Positions 43,107 through 52,412 of a stretch of DNA of 64,000 nt are shown one piece after another. The stretch spans positions 198,205 through 262,204 of the forward strand of contig NZ_PDZB01000002.1 of the NCBI RefSeq assembly GCF_002743335.1. Reading direction: 5' to 3'. The notes under the pieces were generated by a model. The model was not told the DNA's origin. It was given only the letters and a program-made list of their open reading frames with translations, and made no database searches. The stretch comes from Sporosarcina sp. P32b. GTDB taxonomy: Bacteria > Bacillota > Bacilli > Bacillales_A > Planococcaceae. Numbering within the stretch: position 1 is the first letter of the stretch; each line of letters begins with the position of its first letter. The position numbers and the translations under genes are program-made.

Positions 43107-44429
43107 TTAATATAAAGAAGTCTTATCTTTAGCCATACTTTCCAACAACTCTTTCACACGTGCAAGGAAACGTCCACAAACGAGTCCGTCAAGCACACGG
43201 TGATCCAGTGATAGGCAAAGGTTGACCATATCACGTGCAGCCATCATGCCATTGTCCATAATAACTGGACGCTTGACGATCGACTCCACCTGCAAAATAG
43301 CAGCCTGCGGATAATTGATGATCCCCATTGACTGAATGGAACCAAATGAGCCCGTATTGTTGACAGTGAACGTACCACCTTGCATTTCTGTCGATTTGAG
43401 CTTGCCGTTACGTACTTTCCCTGCCAACTCATGAATTTCGCGACCAATACCTTTGATCGTCTTTTCATCTGTTTCTTTGATGACTGGGACGTATAGAGCA
43501 TCGTCCGTCGCTACTGCAATCGAGATGTTGATGTCTTTTTTCATGACGATCGTATCGCCCGCCCACATCGAATTCATTTCCGGATATTCCTTCAAAGCTT
43601 GTGAAATCGCTTTGATAAAGAAGGCGAAGTATGTCAAATTGAATCCTTCTTTTTCTCTGAATTCTTTTTTCACACTATCACGCAATAACACGAGTTCTGT
43701 TACATCCACTTCTATCATCATCCATGCGTGCGGCGCCTCGGTTACAGAACGCACCATATTGCTCGCAATTGCGCGACGTACACTCGTTACCGGAATTTCG
43801 ATATCCCCGTTTTCGAGTTTCACATTCGACGAGGCAGCTTGTTTAGGAGCCGACTGCTGATCCGAAGACGCCACTTGTTGTTGGGACTCTTCTTGAACAG
43901 CAACTTCTTGTGGCGCTTGTTGCGACTGTGCTCCGCCACTTTCAATGAATGCTTGAATGTCTTTACGTGTAATACGTCCTTCGCGTCCTGTGCCGCTTAC
44001 TTGTGCCAAGTCTATGCCGTTTTCCTGAGATAGCTTCAACACAGCTGGAGAATATCTTCCTGCTGCCTTGCCACCCGTTGCAGGTTGTGGCTTTGCTTTA
44101 GGCGCGTCCTGTACTTCTTTCATAGCAGGCTTTTTTGCGGGTGTTTCAGGTTTAAGTGCTGAAACTTGTACTGGCTGTTGTGCGTCGCCTTCAATTTCAA
44201 TCAAACAAACCGTTTCGCCCACTTCGACCGTATCGCCTTCTTTTGCGATGATTTCTTTGATCGTTCCTGAGAATGAAGAAGGAACTTCCGCTGTTACTTT
44301 ATCAGTCGTCACTTCCGCAAGCGAATCATATTTCGCTACCGTATCTCCGGGAGCGACGAGCCATTTTTCGATAGTTCCTTCTGTTACACTTTCACCCAGT
44401 TTCGGCATAGTGATTTTTTCAATGCCCAT
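43107..44429 (-). CDS. bkdB: Branched-chain 2-oxoacid dehydrogenase E2 (dihydrolipoamide acyltransferase)
   Basis: A 440-residue core of the BKDH complex. The lipoyl domain has EVTTDKVTAEVPSSFSG with the lipoylated Lys near 43; a Lys/Pro/Ala/Gln-rich linker; the E3-binding domain RYSPAVLKLSQENGIDLAQV (near 125) with RITRKDI; and the catalytic domain with NMSWAG-like residues and SLDHRVLDGLVCGRF (His and Asp near 408). A second Ala/Gln linker (SGGAQSQQAPQEV to PKQAASS) lies between. Acyl transfer to CoA makes isobutyryl-, isovaleryl- or 2-methylbutyryl-CoA. It is the last gene of the operon and ends at the terminator. Confidence 0.94.
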   Translation of the reverse strand: MGIEKITMPKLGESVTEGTIEKWLVAPGDTVAKYDSLAEVTTDKVTAEVPSSFSGTIKEIIAKEGDTVEVGETVCLIEIEGDAQQPVQVSALKPETPAKKPAMKEVQDAPKAKPQPATGGKAAGRYSPAVLKLSQENGIDLAQVSGTGREGRITRKDIQAFIESGGAQSQQAPQEVAVQEESQQQVASSDQQSAPKQAASSNVKLENGDIEIPVTSVRRAIASNMVRSVTEAPHAWMMIEVDVTELVLLRDSVKKEFREKEGFNLTYFAFFIKAISQALKEYPEMNSMWAGDTIVMKKDINISIAVATDDALYVPVIKETDEKTIKGIGREIHELAGKVRNGKLKSTEMQGGTFTVNNTGSFGSIQSMGIINYPQAAILQVESIVKRPVIMDNGMMAARDMVNLCLSLDHRVLDGLVCGRFLARVKELLESMAKDKTSLY

Positions 44430-44447
44430 TTCTTTACGCCTCCTTAG

Positions 44448-45431
44448 TTAAAATTCCGCTAAATCCCTTGCTGCCTTTTCGACCTTTTCAGGATTCATCA
44501 TAAAGAACTTTTCCATAGAAGGGGCATATGGCATCGCAGGTACATCGGGGCCTGCTAATCGTTTGATTGGCGCATCCAATTCAAATAAACAATTTTCTGC
44601 AATGATAGCCGAAACTTCACTCATGATGCTGCCTTCTAGGTTATCTTCTGTTACTAATAGAACTTTGCCTGTTTTCGAAGCCGCTTCAATGATCGCTTCT
44701 TTATCTAACGGGTACACTGTACGTAAATCCAGTATATGGACAGAAATATCATCTTCTGCTAAACGTTCTGCAGCTTGAAGTGCGAAATGCACGCACAAGC
44801 CATACGTGATAATCGTTAGATCTTCTCCTTCACGCTTTACATCTGCTTTCCCGATCGGCAATACATAATCATCATCTGGAACTTCCCCTTTGATTAACCG
44901 ATACGCTCGCTTATGCTCGAAGAATAGCACGGGATCTTCATCGCGCACTGCCGCTTTTAGCAAACCTTTCGCATCGTAAGGAGTAGATGGAATGACAATT
45001 TTCAAACCAGGTGTCGAAGCAAACATCGATTCCACTGACTGTGAATGATATAAAGCTCCGTGAACGCCACCACCAAAAGGAGCGCGAATGACGATTGGAC
45101 AAGAGAAATCATTATTCGAACGATAACGAATTTTCGCCGCTTCTGAGACGATCTGATTCACCGCAGGCATAATAAAATCAGCAAACTGCATTTCAGCAAT
45201 CGGACGCATACCATACATCGCAGCACCAATCGCCACACCCGCAATAGCAGACTCAGCTAATGGTGTATCTAGCGAACGGTATTCACCAAACTGATCGTAT
45301 AGACCAGTTGTTGCTTTAAACACGCCGCCTTTACGGCCGACATCTTCTCCAAGTACGAATACTTGGTCGTCACGTTCCATTTCTTCTTTCATTGCCAGGT
45401 TGATCGCATCTATAAATGAACGAACGGCCAT
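44448..45431 (-). CDS. bkdAB: Branched-chain 2-oxoacid dehydrogenase E1 beta subunit
   Basis: A 327-residue transketolase-like beta subunit. It starts MAVRSFIDAINLAMKEEM and shows GEDVGRKGGVFKAT near 28, the cofactor/substrate-site residues in PLAESAIAGVAIGAA near 55, and FADFIMPAVNQIVSEAAK near 83. It forms a heterotetramer with BkdAA. The start codon overlaps the stop of bkdAA by one base (TAATG), typical of coupled subunits. AGGCG lies seven bases upstream inside bkdAA. Confidence 0.94.
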   Translation of the reverse strand: MAVRSFIDAINLAMKEEMERDDQVFVLGEDVGRKGGVFKATTGLYDQFGEYRSLDTPLAESAIAGVAIGAAMYGMRPIAEMQFADFIMPAVNQIVSEAAKIRYRSNNDFSCPIVIRAPFGGGVHGALYHSQSVESMFASTPGLKIVIPSTPYDAKGLLKAAVRDEDPVLFFEHKRAYRLIKGEVPDDDYVLPIGKADVKREGEDLTIITYGLCVHFALQAAERLAEDDISVHILDLRTVYPLDKEAIIEAASKTGKVLLVTEDNLEGSIMSEVSAIIAENCLFELDAPIKRLAGPDVPAMPYAPSMEKFFMMNPEKVEKAARDLAEF

Positions 45432-46435
45432 TATGCTTCGCCTCCCTTTTCTTCATAGACATAGCGCAGTGCATGTTCTGGCTTTGCATATTCGGCAAGC
45501 TCCGCATACTCTGTCGCTTCATCGACCTGCAGTTTCACTCGCTCTTCAATTTCTTCATACTTTTCATCCGTCAAGACGTTGACTTCTTTCAGATAATGAA
45601 TGAATGACAATAACGGATCTTGTTTTCTTTCGTCCTCAAGCTCTTCTGCATCACGATATTGACGTTGATCATCATCCGATGAGTGTGCAGTCAGTCGATA
45701 ACATACCGCTTCGACTAATGTCGGACCTTCTCCGTTTCTAGCACGGTCTGCCGCTTTTTTCACCACTTCATACACTGTCAGCGGATCTCTTCCGTCAACT
45801 GTGTAGCCTGGCATACCATAACCGATTGCACGATCAGAGACATTCTCACATGCCATTTGTTTCTCAAGAGGTACGGAGATTGCATATTTATTATTTTCCA
45901 CCATAATCACTGTCGGTAATTTATGCACACCGGCAAAGTTCATGCCCTCATGGAAGTCTCCCTGATTGGAAGAACCTTCACCAAGAGTTACGAACGTGAT
46001 GAAATCCTCTTTATTCATTTTAGCGGCGAGTGCAACACCGACAGCATGCGGTAATTGCGTTGTAACAGGTGAAGACCCTGTCAAAATACGATTTTTGCGC
46101 TGGCCAAAGTGACCTGGCATCTGCCGTCCACCGGAGTTCGGATCTTCCGCCTTGGCGAAAGCCGATAACATCAAATCTTTCGGCGTCATGCCGAAATGTA
46201 AGACAACTCCCATATCACGGTAATACGGTGCAATCCAGTCCTTTTCGTTATTCAGAGCGAATGAAGCTCCTACCTGCGCCGCCTCCTGTCCTTGACAAGA
46301 AATGACGAACGGGATTTTCCCTGCGCGGTTTAGCAACCACATTCTCTCGTCTAAACGACGTGCCATCAACATCGTCTCGTACATTTGCAACACATCTTCA
46401 TCTGTCAAACCCAATTCAATATGCCGATTACTCAT
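45431..46435 (-). CDS. bkdAA: Branched-chain 2-oxoacid dehydrogenase E1 alpha subunit
   Basis: A 334-residue thiamine-diphosphate subunit that decarboxylates the branched-chain keto acid. The ThDP motif GEGSSNQGDFHEGMNFAGV with final ENNKYAIS is near 155-185 (GDG pattern changed to GEG). The phosphorylation-loop-like region YRLTAHSSDDD is near 252. AAGGAGGAAG is before the ATG. It is followed without a gap by bkdAB and lies 13 bases after lpdV. Confidence 0.93.
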   Translation of the reverse strand: MSNRHIELGLTDEDVLQMYETMLMARRLDERMWLLNRAGKIPFVISCQGQEAAQVGASFALNNEKDWIAPYYRDMGVVLHFGMTPKDLMLSAFAKAEDPNSGGRQMPGHFGQRKNRILTGSSPVTTQLPHAVGVALAAKMNKEDFITFVTLGEGSSNQGDFHEGMNFAGVHKLPTVIMVENNKYAISVPLEKQMACENVSDRAIGYGMPGYTVDGRDPLTVYEVVKKAADRARNGEGPTLVEAVCYRLTAHSSDDDQRQYRDAEELEDERKQDPLLSFIHYLKEVNVLTDEKYEEIEERVKLQVDEATEYAELAEYAKPEHALRYVYEEKGGEA

Positions 46436-46448
46436 TCCACTTCCTCCT

Positions 46449-47876
46449 TTACATGTGAATGGCTAGCCCATCAACCGCTAATGCCGCTTCACTGAACGCT
46501 TCAGATAATGTTGGGTGAGGATGAATTGCCGAGGATATTTCCCAAGGAATTGCATTCATCACCATCGCCAAGCCCGCTTCAGAAATTAGATCCGTTACGT
46601 GCGAACCCATCATATGGACGCCGATAATATCATCCGTCTGCTGATCAACAATGATTTTCACGAATCCATCTGCATGACCGTTAACCAATGCTTTACCGTT
46701 TGCCTTGAACGGGAACTTGCCGATCTTCACATCAAACCCACGATCTTTCGCTTGTTGCTCTGTCACGCCGACTGCCGCAGTTTCCGGGTAGGAGTAGACA
46801 CAACGTGGTACTAGATCGTAATCAATCGAATCCACCTGTTTTCCTGCTATATGTTCGATCGCATGCAATCCTTCATGTTCCGCCACATGCGCCAATTGAA
46901 GGCCACCAATCACGTCACCGATTGCATAAATATGATCATCTTTAGTTTGATAATGATTGTTCGTTTGAATCGAGCCCTTTTCGACTTGGATATCGGTGTT
47001 TTGTAAACCGATATCATCGATCACTGGAGCACGCCCTACAGACACTAGCATTTTCTCGCTCGTGATAGATTGTTCATCATTACCTAGCTTATAAGAAATT
47101 GTGACTTCACTGTCGTTTTTCTGCAACGACTCCGTCAGAATTTCAGCACCTAAGATGAACTTCACACCGCGCTTTTCGAGCGCTTTATGCATCGCGACAG
47201 CTACGTCACGATCTTCCGTTGCCAATATCTGATCCAGACGATCCATGACTGTTACATCGACACCAAAATCTACTAGCATAGAAGCCCACTCGATGCCGAT
47301 CACACCGCCACCGATAATCGTTATAGAAGATGGAAGCGCATTCATTAATAGAGCTCCGTCGGATGTCATTACAGACTTTTCATCTACTTCGAGTCCAGGT
47401 AATGATCTTGGTTTTGATCCAGTAGCAATCACGAGATTTTTCAGAATCAATATTTCATTTTCATTACCGTTATCCATTTCCACGGAAATAGTTCCAGGCA
47501 TCGGGGAGAATATGGAAGCTCCTAGTATCCTACCTGTCCCATGATAGACATCGATTTTACCTTTTTTCATCAATCCTTCTATGCCCGCATGCAATTGATC
47601 GACGATCTTACCTTTACGTTTTTGTACTTGTGAGAAATCCAATGAGACATCTCCCGTATTCACGCCAAATTCATTCGCTTCTTGACGTGTTACGCGATAG
47701 ACTTCCGCACTTTTTAACATCGCTTTACTCGGGATACACCCGCTATGCAAACACGTACCGCCAAGTTTGGATTTTTCTACAATGGCTGTTGTTAAACCTA
47801 ATTGAGCCGCGCGAATGGCTGCAACATAGCCGCCCGTTCCGCCACCTAATATCACTACGTCATATTCTTTACTCAA
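46449..47876 (-). CDS. lpdV: Dihydrolipoyl dehydrogenase of the BKDH complex (E3)
   Basis: A 475-residue flavin disulfide reductase. The FAD motif GGGTGGY starts at residue 11, the redox disulfide is Cys42/Cys47 (GGTCLHSGCIPSK), the NAD motif GGGVIGIE is near 180, and the C-terminal HPHPTLSEA holds the catalytic His. The TTG codon with GGGAG eight bases upstream is preferred over a distal ATG that would add 24 unrelated residues. It regenerates oxidised lipoate on BkdB. Confidence 0.94.
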   Translation of the reverse strand: MSKEYDVVILGGGTGGYVAAIRAAQLGLTTAIVEKSKLGGTCLHSGCIPSKAMLKSAEVYRVTRQEANEFGVNTGDVSLDFSQVQKRKGKIVDQLHAGIEGLMKKGKIDVYHGTGRILGASIFSPMPGTISVEMDNGNENEILILKNLVIATGSKPRSLPGLEVDEKSVMTSDGALLMNALPSSITIIGGGVIGIEWASMLVDFGVDVTVMDRLDQILATEDRDVAVAMHKALEKRGVKFILGAEILTESLQKNDSEVTISYKLGNDEQSITSEKMLVSVGRAPVIDDIGLQNTDIQVEKGSIQTNNHYQTKDDHIYAIGDVIGGLQLAHVAEHEGLHAIEHIAGKQVDSIDYDLVPRCVYSYPETAAVGVTEQQAKDRGFDVKIGKFPFKANGKALVNGHADGFVKIIVDQQTDDIIGVHMMGSHVTDLISEAGLAMVMNAIPWEISSAIHPHPTLSEAFSEAALAVDGLAIHM

Positions 47877-47978
47877 CGTAAAGGACTCCCTTCGCTTACA
47901 GTATTCAAATAAATGTAGACAGGCGAGTGTAGCGGTGGACAGGTGCACCCTGCCTACCGCTATGACTCATCTACTAAA

Positions 47979-49073
47979 TTATTTATTTGATATAATACTT
48001 TTTTCGTTGCGCAAGAATGTCGTTCTCGTTGCGCCAACTCTTGCAATACGTTCTTCTGCCAAACGATCAGCAGCCTGGTAGGATGGAATACCGTCTCGCT
48101 TTGAGATAGCAAATATCTTTAGGATCGTATCGTAAATACCTTCTACGCGCTTTAGTGCACGCTCTTTATTGTATCCAATCAATTCGTCGGCCACATTGAT
48201 TACTCCGCCTGAGTTGATTACGTAGTCTGGAGCGTAAACAATTCCCATTTCATGCAAGCGATCACCGTGTTCTGGTTCCTTCAATTGGTTATTAGCAGAA
48301 CCTGCAACAACTTTCACTTTCAGTTGTGGAATCGTTTCGTCATTGATTACCGCACCGAGAGCACATGGAGCGAAGATGTCCGCTTCTTGTGAGTAAATCG
48401 CGTCCGTCGCAACCGCTGTTGCTCCGAATGCCTCTACCGCACGCTGGACTGCTGCTTCATTGATATCCGTGACAATCAATTTTGCGCCTTCTTCATGCAA
48501 GTACTCGCAAAGTGTGTACGCAACATTTCCAACACCTTGAACCGCAATGGTTTTACCTTCAAGTGAATCATCGCCAAATGCTTCTTTCGCAGCGGCTTTC
48601 ATTCCTTTGTAGATACCTAGTGCAGTAACCGGGGAAGGGTTTCCTGACGTGCCTTCTCCTGAAGAGATACCTGTAACAAAATTTGTTTCCAAATGGATTA
48701 AGTCCATATCGTATTCAGTAGTCCCAACGTCTTCCGCTGTTATATAGCGTCCGTTCAGCCCCTCTATGTAACGACCCAATGCGCGGAACAGTTCATCGTT
48801 CTTATCCGTTTTCGGATCTCCGATTATGACTGTCTTTCCGCCACCGAGATTCAAACCTGCTGCAGCGTTCTTGTATGTCATGCCTTTAGCCAGTCGCAAT
48901 GCATCTTCAATCGCATTTTCCTCGCTAGCATACGTCCACATGCGCGCGCCACCAAGTGCCGGTCCAAGTGTCGTGTCGTGAATAGCAATAACCGCTTTCA
49001 ATCCCGATGTCTTGTCATAACAAAGCACCAGTTGCTCATAGTCGTGATCTTCCATGTACGTAAACAATTCCAT
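47979..49073 (-). CDS. bcd: Leucine dehydrogenase (branched-chain amino acid dehydrogenase)
   Basis: A 364-residue NAD-dependent enzyme that deaminates Leu, Val and Ile to the 2-oxo acids used by the next genes. The catalytic block with Lys is [17 protein letters not shown] near 64-80, and the NAD-binding motif is [20 protein letters not shown] near 180. Typical C-terminal features end at RFLRNEK-like residues. AGGG is before the ATG. In B. subtilis, bcd is flanked by ptb and buk; here it directly heads the short bkd operon. No sigma-54 promoter was identified upstream. Confidence 0.94.
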   Translation of the reverse strand: MELFTYMEDHDYEQLVLCYDKTSGLKAVIAIHDTTLGPALGGARMWTYASEENAIEDALRLAKGMTYKNAAAGLNLGGGKTVIIGDPKTDKNDELFRALGRYIEGLNGRYITAEDVGTTEYDMDLIHLETNFVTGISSGEGTSGNPSPVTALGIYKGMKAAAKEAFGDDSLEGKTIAVQGVGNVAYTLCEYLHEEGAKLIVTDINEAAVQRAVEAFGATAVATDAIYSQEADIFAPCALGAVINDETIPQLKVKVVAGSANNQLKEPEHGDRLHEMGIVYAPDYVINSGGVINVADELIGYNKERALKRVEGIYDTILKIFAISKRDGIPSYQAADRLAEERIARVGATRTTFLRNEKSIISNK

Positions 49074-49284
49074 AAGTATCCCTCCAGGCTAGTAAAAGAT
49101 TATAAAGATTCATGCGTATGGTACTGATTCTAAATTTCCTACGAAGAAAATGCAAATCTGACACATTTTGGCCATTAATTCCGCAAGAGTTTTGTAAACA
49201 ATCTACCTATATCGTACATGATGGCAGAGTCCTTGACAATCCATGACCACACGGTAAAATTAAATAGGTGAGGGGTTGAATGAT

Positions 49285-49527
49285 ATGGTACGTCTTGTTG
49301 CGTTTATTGTACTGTTGATTCCAGGGATTGCAGCGGCTCTCGGAATAAAATTAATGCGAGATTCATTGTTCGGACATCTATTTCCGCCATTCCCATTCAT
49401 TTGGATGCAATTTTTAGGCGGTTTCATACTATTCGCTGGAGGTCTTGGATTCTTTGCAGGCTTTTTATTACGCCGAGACCGCAGATCTGGACGAGCAGCT
49501 GACAGATTTAAAAAAGACTTAAAATAA
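49285..49527 (+). CDS. yqzF: Small membrane protein, DUF2627 (YqzF-like)
   Basis: An 80-residue protein with two helices (MVRLVAFIVLLIPGIAAALG and FIWMQFLGGFILFAGGLGFF), separated by a short loop, and a very basic tail (RRDRRSGRAADRFKKDLK). DUF2627/YqzF proteins have this arrangement and lie beside the bkd genes. The function is unknown. An upstream in-frame TTG abuts GAGGGG; the ATG three codons later, nine bases after GAGGGG, is better. Confidence 0.83.
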   Translation: MVRLVAFIVLLIPGIAAALGIKLMRDSLFGHLFPPFPFIWMQFLGGFILFAGGLGFFAGFLLRRDRRSGRAADRFKKDLK

Positions 49528-49566
49528 AAGGGCCAAGGTGCATTACCTTGATCCTTTTATTTTTTT
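49526..49566. terminator. Bidirectional terminator between yqzF and the glycerophosphodiesterase gene
   Basis: AAAAGGGCCAAGGT and ACCTTGATCCTTTT pair around GCATT, with T6-7 on the plus strand and A/T-rich flanks. It overlaps the end of the minus-strand gene. Confidence 0.85.
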
Positions 49567-50262
49567 GCGTACACGCTTCGGATAATCTGTAATCCAGCCT
49601 GTCACTTCAGGTGTATTGGATATAAATGATTCCGCACCCGTTACCCCGTACATTCGTAATATCTTACCACTTTCAAGCAGATGACTCTTATACGGATCTT
49701 TCCATAATCGCTTATGAAAATGAAATGCATCGACATCATACGAATTAAGATTCTGCCAGTCTACTGATTTTTTTCTAAGCAATAAAGCCGTTTCCATGTC
49801 AGGATCCAGCGCTCTTACAAGACGCACCGTCTCATAATCGAATGAAGAGAGATGTACGTCTGTTAATGGTTCTACGTAATGCAAGATTTGCTCAAGTACA
49901 GCCGCTTGACCATACACCGTTTCCTTTAATTCGACATTAAGCGCCAAATTATGTTCAGAACAGAAAGTAACTACATCAAATAATAGAGGGATGGGATGGC
50001 CAAACATTCGCCTGTATCTGCCTTTCCCTATTTTTATTTCCTGCAGTTCCTGTGACGTCAATTGATCAATGCGCTGATCAATTCCAGCGAGGCGCAGTAA
50101 TTCATTGTCGTGAATGACAACCAATTGTCCGTCGCTCGATTGTTGCACATCCAATTCGATTCCATCCGCACCTTTTTGTACAGCCCCTAAAAAAGCCCGC
50201 ATCGTATTTTCAAAATAATTTCCAGATGCGCCACGATGTGCAAATATTTTACTGTCAGACAT
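49543..50262 (-). CDS. yqiK: Glycerophosphodiester phosphodiesterase (YqiK-like)
   Basis: A 239-residue GDPD-family TIM barrel that cuts glycerophosphodiesters to glycerol-3-phosphate. The catalytic HRGASGNYFENT is at residues 8-19, metal Glu/Asp in GADGIELDVQQSSDGQLVVIHD (split) near 32-53, and later Glu in LNVELKE near 112. A signal peptide is absent, so it should be cytoplasmic. It overlaps the FapA-type gene by eight bases and is translationally coupled to it. Confidence 0.9.
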   Translation of the reverse strand: MSDSKIFAHRGASGNYFENTMRAFLGAVQKGADGIELDVQQSSDGQLVVIHDNELLRLAGIDQRIDQLTSQELQEIKIGKGRYRRMFGHPIPLLFDVVTFCSEHNLALNVELKETVYGQAAVLEQILHYVEPLTDVHLSSFDYETVRLVRALDPDMETALLLRKKSVDWQNLNSYDVDAFHFHKRLWKDPYKSHLLESGKILRMYGVTGAESFISNTPEVTGWITDYPKRVRKKIKGSR

Positions 50263-51808
50263 TTAATACTCCTTCGCTCGTTATTTCGAAAACACCTTTT
50301 GTTATACGACTCAACATGCTACTTTTACTGCCTATAACGATTTGGACACCAGGATGTGCTTCACGCGTGATGTCAATTTTAGGCGTACTAGCCACTTGCA
50401 CAAGTTGCAGCTTATTTTTGATTGTCTGATCGAGTGATACAATTTCTTGCTGCTTTGCCTGCAATGTCTTTTCTAACATATCCAACTGAGTAGCAGGAAG
50501 ATTCGCTTTAACACTCGCCATTTTATCGAGCGTCATCTCAAGTTTTTTCAGTTCTGCATGCTCCGCTTTGAGTTTTTCTGCAAGTCGTTGAATTTCTTCG
50601 AGCTCCATTTCTTTATTGACTCCTTTGACGATAAGTTTCGTCAAACGCTCATGGCTATTGCCGACCGACGCACATTCGATGGAAAACATTGCTTCTGCAA
50701 CACCACCAATGATCCGACCTTTATGTTTATCAATAAAAATATGATCGCCGTATAATTCAGATCCAAGTGAATAGAGACCGATGTTCACTCGTTCCCCGTA
50801 GATCTTGCAGTTATTCGCATGCTTGACGAAGACGTTTTTCTTCGCCTTAATAATAGTTTCTCCTCCACCAAAGACACCGCCTTTAATATAGACGTCGCCA
50901 TCTTCAGAGTAGATTTCCTTCGCGTTTGTAACGCCTTCTTTTCCTTCGATAGAAATATCCCCTGTCGCATTGACTGAGAAGCCAGCCGAAACCGTTCCCA
51001 TTACACGCACGGAACCATCAAATGTAATCGATCCAGTTTTTGTACCCACATCATCCGGAATGATCAATTGCTTTCCTACACTGATTGCCCCATTCAGTTC
51101 TTCGAGTGCGCCGCCATGCAAGGCGCGTAAGATGATTTTGCCATCTTCCTCAAACTCCCCGACAGATTTCCGATCATAAACTAGTTTAATGTCCTCGCCT
51201 TTTTTCGCCGCTATCGGTTCACCAAAGACGTTATAGCCTTCAAATCCTTCTTGAGCAGGCGTCTTTTCACCCAGCCAATCATCTTTCACAATTGGCGTTA
51301 CGAAATTCAACTCATAGTGATCAACTGAGCCATCATCGCGAAGAATGGGTTTACGATCCGGCATCTCAATATACTCGACCTGTGCACCTTCTCCTTGGAC
51401 GGGTTCTTTGCCTACCGCAATAATGATCGGATTACTTGGAAGGTACGCTAAGCTAAACAGACTTTCTTTGTCGTAGTGCACGTCTCTTTGGTCCAGCATG
51501 TCTTCTGCCTGTTTCAGGAACTGCTCTTTATTTGCAAGAAACTCTTCGTTTGTTGCATGAATATACAATTCTACCTTCATTTTACTAGGTGATATATATA
51601 CTTCACAAGGAGCGGAGTACGACCCAATATCATGTTGACCTACCGTTTGCAGAGCTTTCATCAGCTCCTTGAATGAATTCAGTTTCAATCTAGGAATATC
51701 AGAAGCCAGTGCGTCAAATGACTTAAGCGGATATCCTACTTTTTTAGTGTTCATGATAATTTTATTGTTTTCTTCTAGAAGTTCAAAATATTCATTTTCA
51801 ACTAACAA
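50255..51808 (-). CDS. FapA-family (DUF342) polymer-forming protein
   Basis: A 517-residue FapA/DUF342 protein. Residues 1-160 are the N-terminal domain; 160-390 include the right-handed beta-solenoid DUF342 core (GTVSAGFSVNATGDISIEG, AKEIYSEDGDVYIKGGVFG, ETIIKAKKNVFVKHANNC). Residues 400-470 are a coiled coil (LEEIQRLAEKLKAEHAELKKL), and the last part is a short conserved tail with HPGVQIVIGSKS. The function is not known; some relatives are linked to surface or motility structure. The TTG after GGAGGG fits best as a start. It leads the glycerophosphodiesterase transcript. Confidence 0.82.
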   Translation of the reverse strand: MLVENEYFELLEENNKIIMNTKKVGYPLKSFDALASDIPRLKLNSFKELMKALQTVGQHDIGSYSAPCEVYISPSKMKVELYIHATNEEFLANKEQFLKQAEDMLDQRDVHYDKESLFSLAYLPSNPIIIAVGKEPVQGEGAQVEYIEMPDRKPILRDDGSVDHYELNFVTPIVKDDWLGEKTPAQEGFEGYNVFGEPIAAKKGEDIKLVYDRKSVGEFEEDGKIILRALHGGALEELNGAISVGKQLIIPDDVGTKTGSITFDGSVRVMGTVSAGFSVNATGDISIEGKEGVTNAKEIYSEDGDVYIKGGVFGGGETIIKAKKNVFVKHANNCKIYGERVNIGLYSLGSELYGDHIFIDKHKGRIIGGVAEAMFSIECASVGNSHERLTKLIVKGVNKEMELEEIQRLAEKLKAEHAELKKLEMTLDKMASVKANLPATQLDMLEKTLQAKQQEIVSLDQTIKNKLQLVQVASTPKIDITREAHPGVQIVIGSKSSMLSRITKGVFEITSEGVLNV

Positions 51809-52078
51809 CGAAATCCCTCCCTCTTTATTTACTAGTATAGAAGATTGCAACGCACTAGAGGTAGCTCTTTTTGTGGTAACACCGCGTAAATAAGCATTTT
51901 CTCACAGGGTTCTCCGATTTTCTTATGCTACGAAATAAATACTGACTTTATCCCTACAATTTGTCTACTGCATAGTTTATGCATAAAACACAGCTGATTT
52001 TGTATGGAGGTATGAGTCGCAGAACGTTCGTGAAATTTTAGTTAACTATAAATTATTTTCAAAATCAAGCGAGGTCAT

Positions 52079-52249
52079 TATGCGTAATGAGCGGCTAGAT
52101 AAACTTTATGAGCGCTTAAACGTCAGTATAGAGCGGGTACGAATGAAGTATAAGCACTTTACAGAAGTTAAGAGCAGTTGCAGAGAAAGTATGATCACTT
52201 ACACGAATTAATGAGCGCAAACGAATTGGCTTGCATTAAGTATTCACCT
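52079..52249 (+). repeat. 21-bp periodic heptad-coding repeat, copy B
   Basis: GAGCG-type motifs begin at 52089, 52110, 52131, 52152, 52172, 52193 and 52213. From ATG at 52080 a frame reads MRNERLDKLYERLNVS, IERVRMKYKHFTEVKS and then a short tail ending YTN with TAA. It is the inverted twin of copy A, with the same 20/21 spacing pattern in reverse. No ribosome binding site of note (GAGGTC). Confidence 0.75.
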
Positions 52250-52350
52250 ATCCAACTAAAAACGGAATAATCCTGCCCCTCCAGAACAAATCCAGCTAAA
52301 CCGTAAATCCCCTAACGTATCCACCGTCATCCTTACCCGTCTACAAACGA

Positions 52351-52381
52351 AAACCAACTAATACACCCGATTAGTTGGTTT
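52351..52381 (-). terminator. Terminator of spo0A
   Basis: AAACCAACTAAT and ATTAGTTGGTTT form a perfect 12-bp stem with a seven-base loop; T4 follows on the minus strand. Confidence 0.82.
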
Positions 52382-52412
52382 CCATAAACACTCTATCCTT
52401 TTGTCACTTCGA

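Larger units (their letters stand above)
51809..52412. other. Intergenic region holding a 21-bp periodic array (copy B)
   Basis: About 600 bases between the fapA-type gene and spo0A. Besides the array and the spo0A terminator, I see only AT-rich DNA and a tiny ATG ORF (nine codons) behind GGAGG at about 52003-52048, without clear meaning. Confidence 0.6.

Noticed and set aside
49130-49200. Sigma-54 (-24/-12) promoter upstream of leucine dehydrogenase
   Set aside because: I looked for TGGCAC-N5-TTGC on the minus strand because bkd in B. subtilis uses sigma-54, but only poor matches were present, and no bkdR is nearby.
51990-52050. Nine-codon ORF behind GGAGG upstream of array B
   Set aside because: Too short, no conservation evidence and no neighbour relation.
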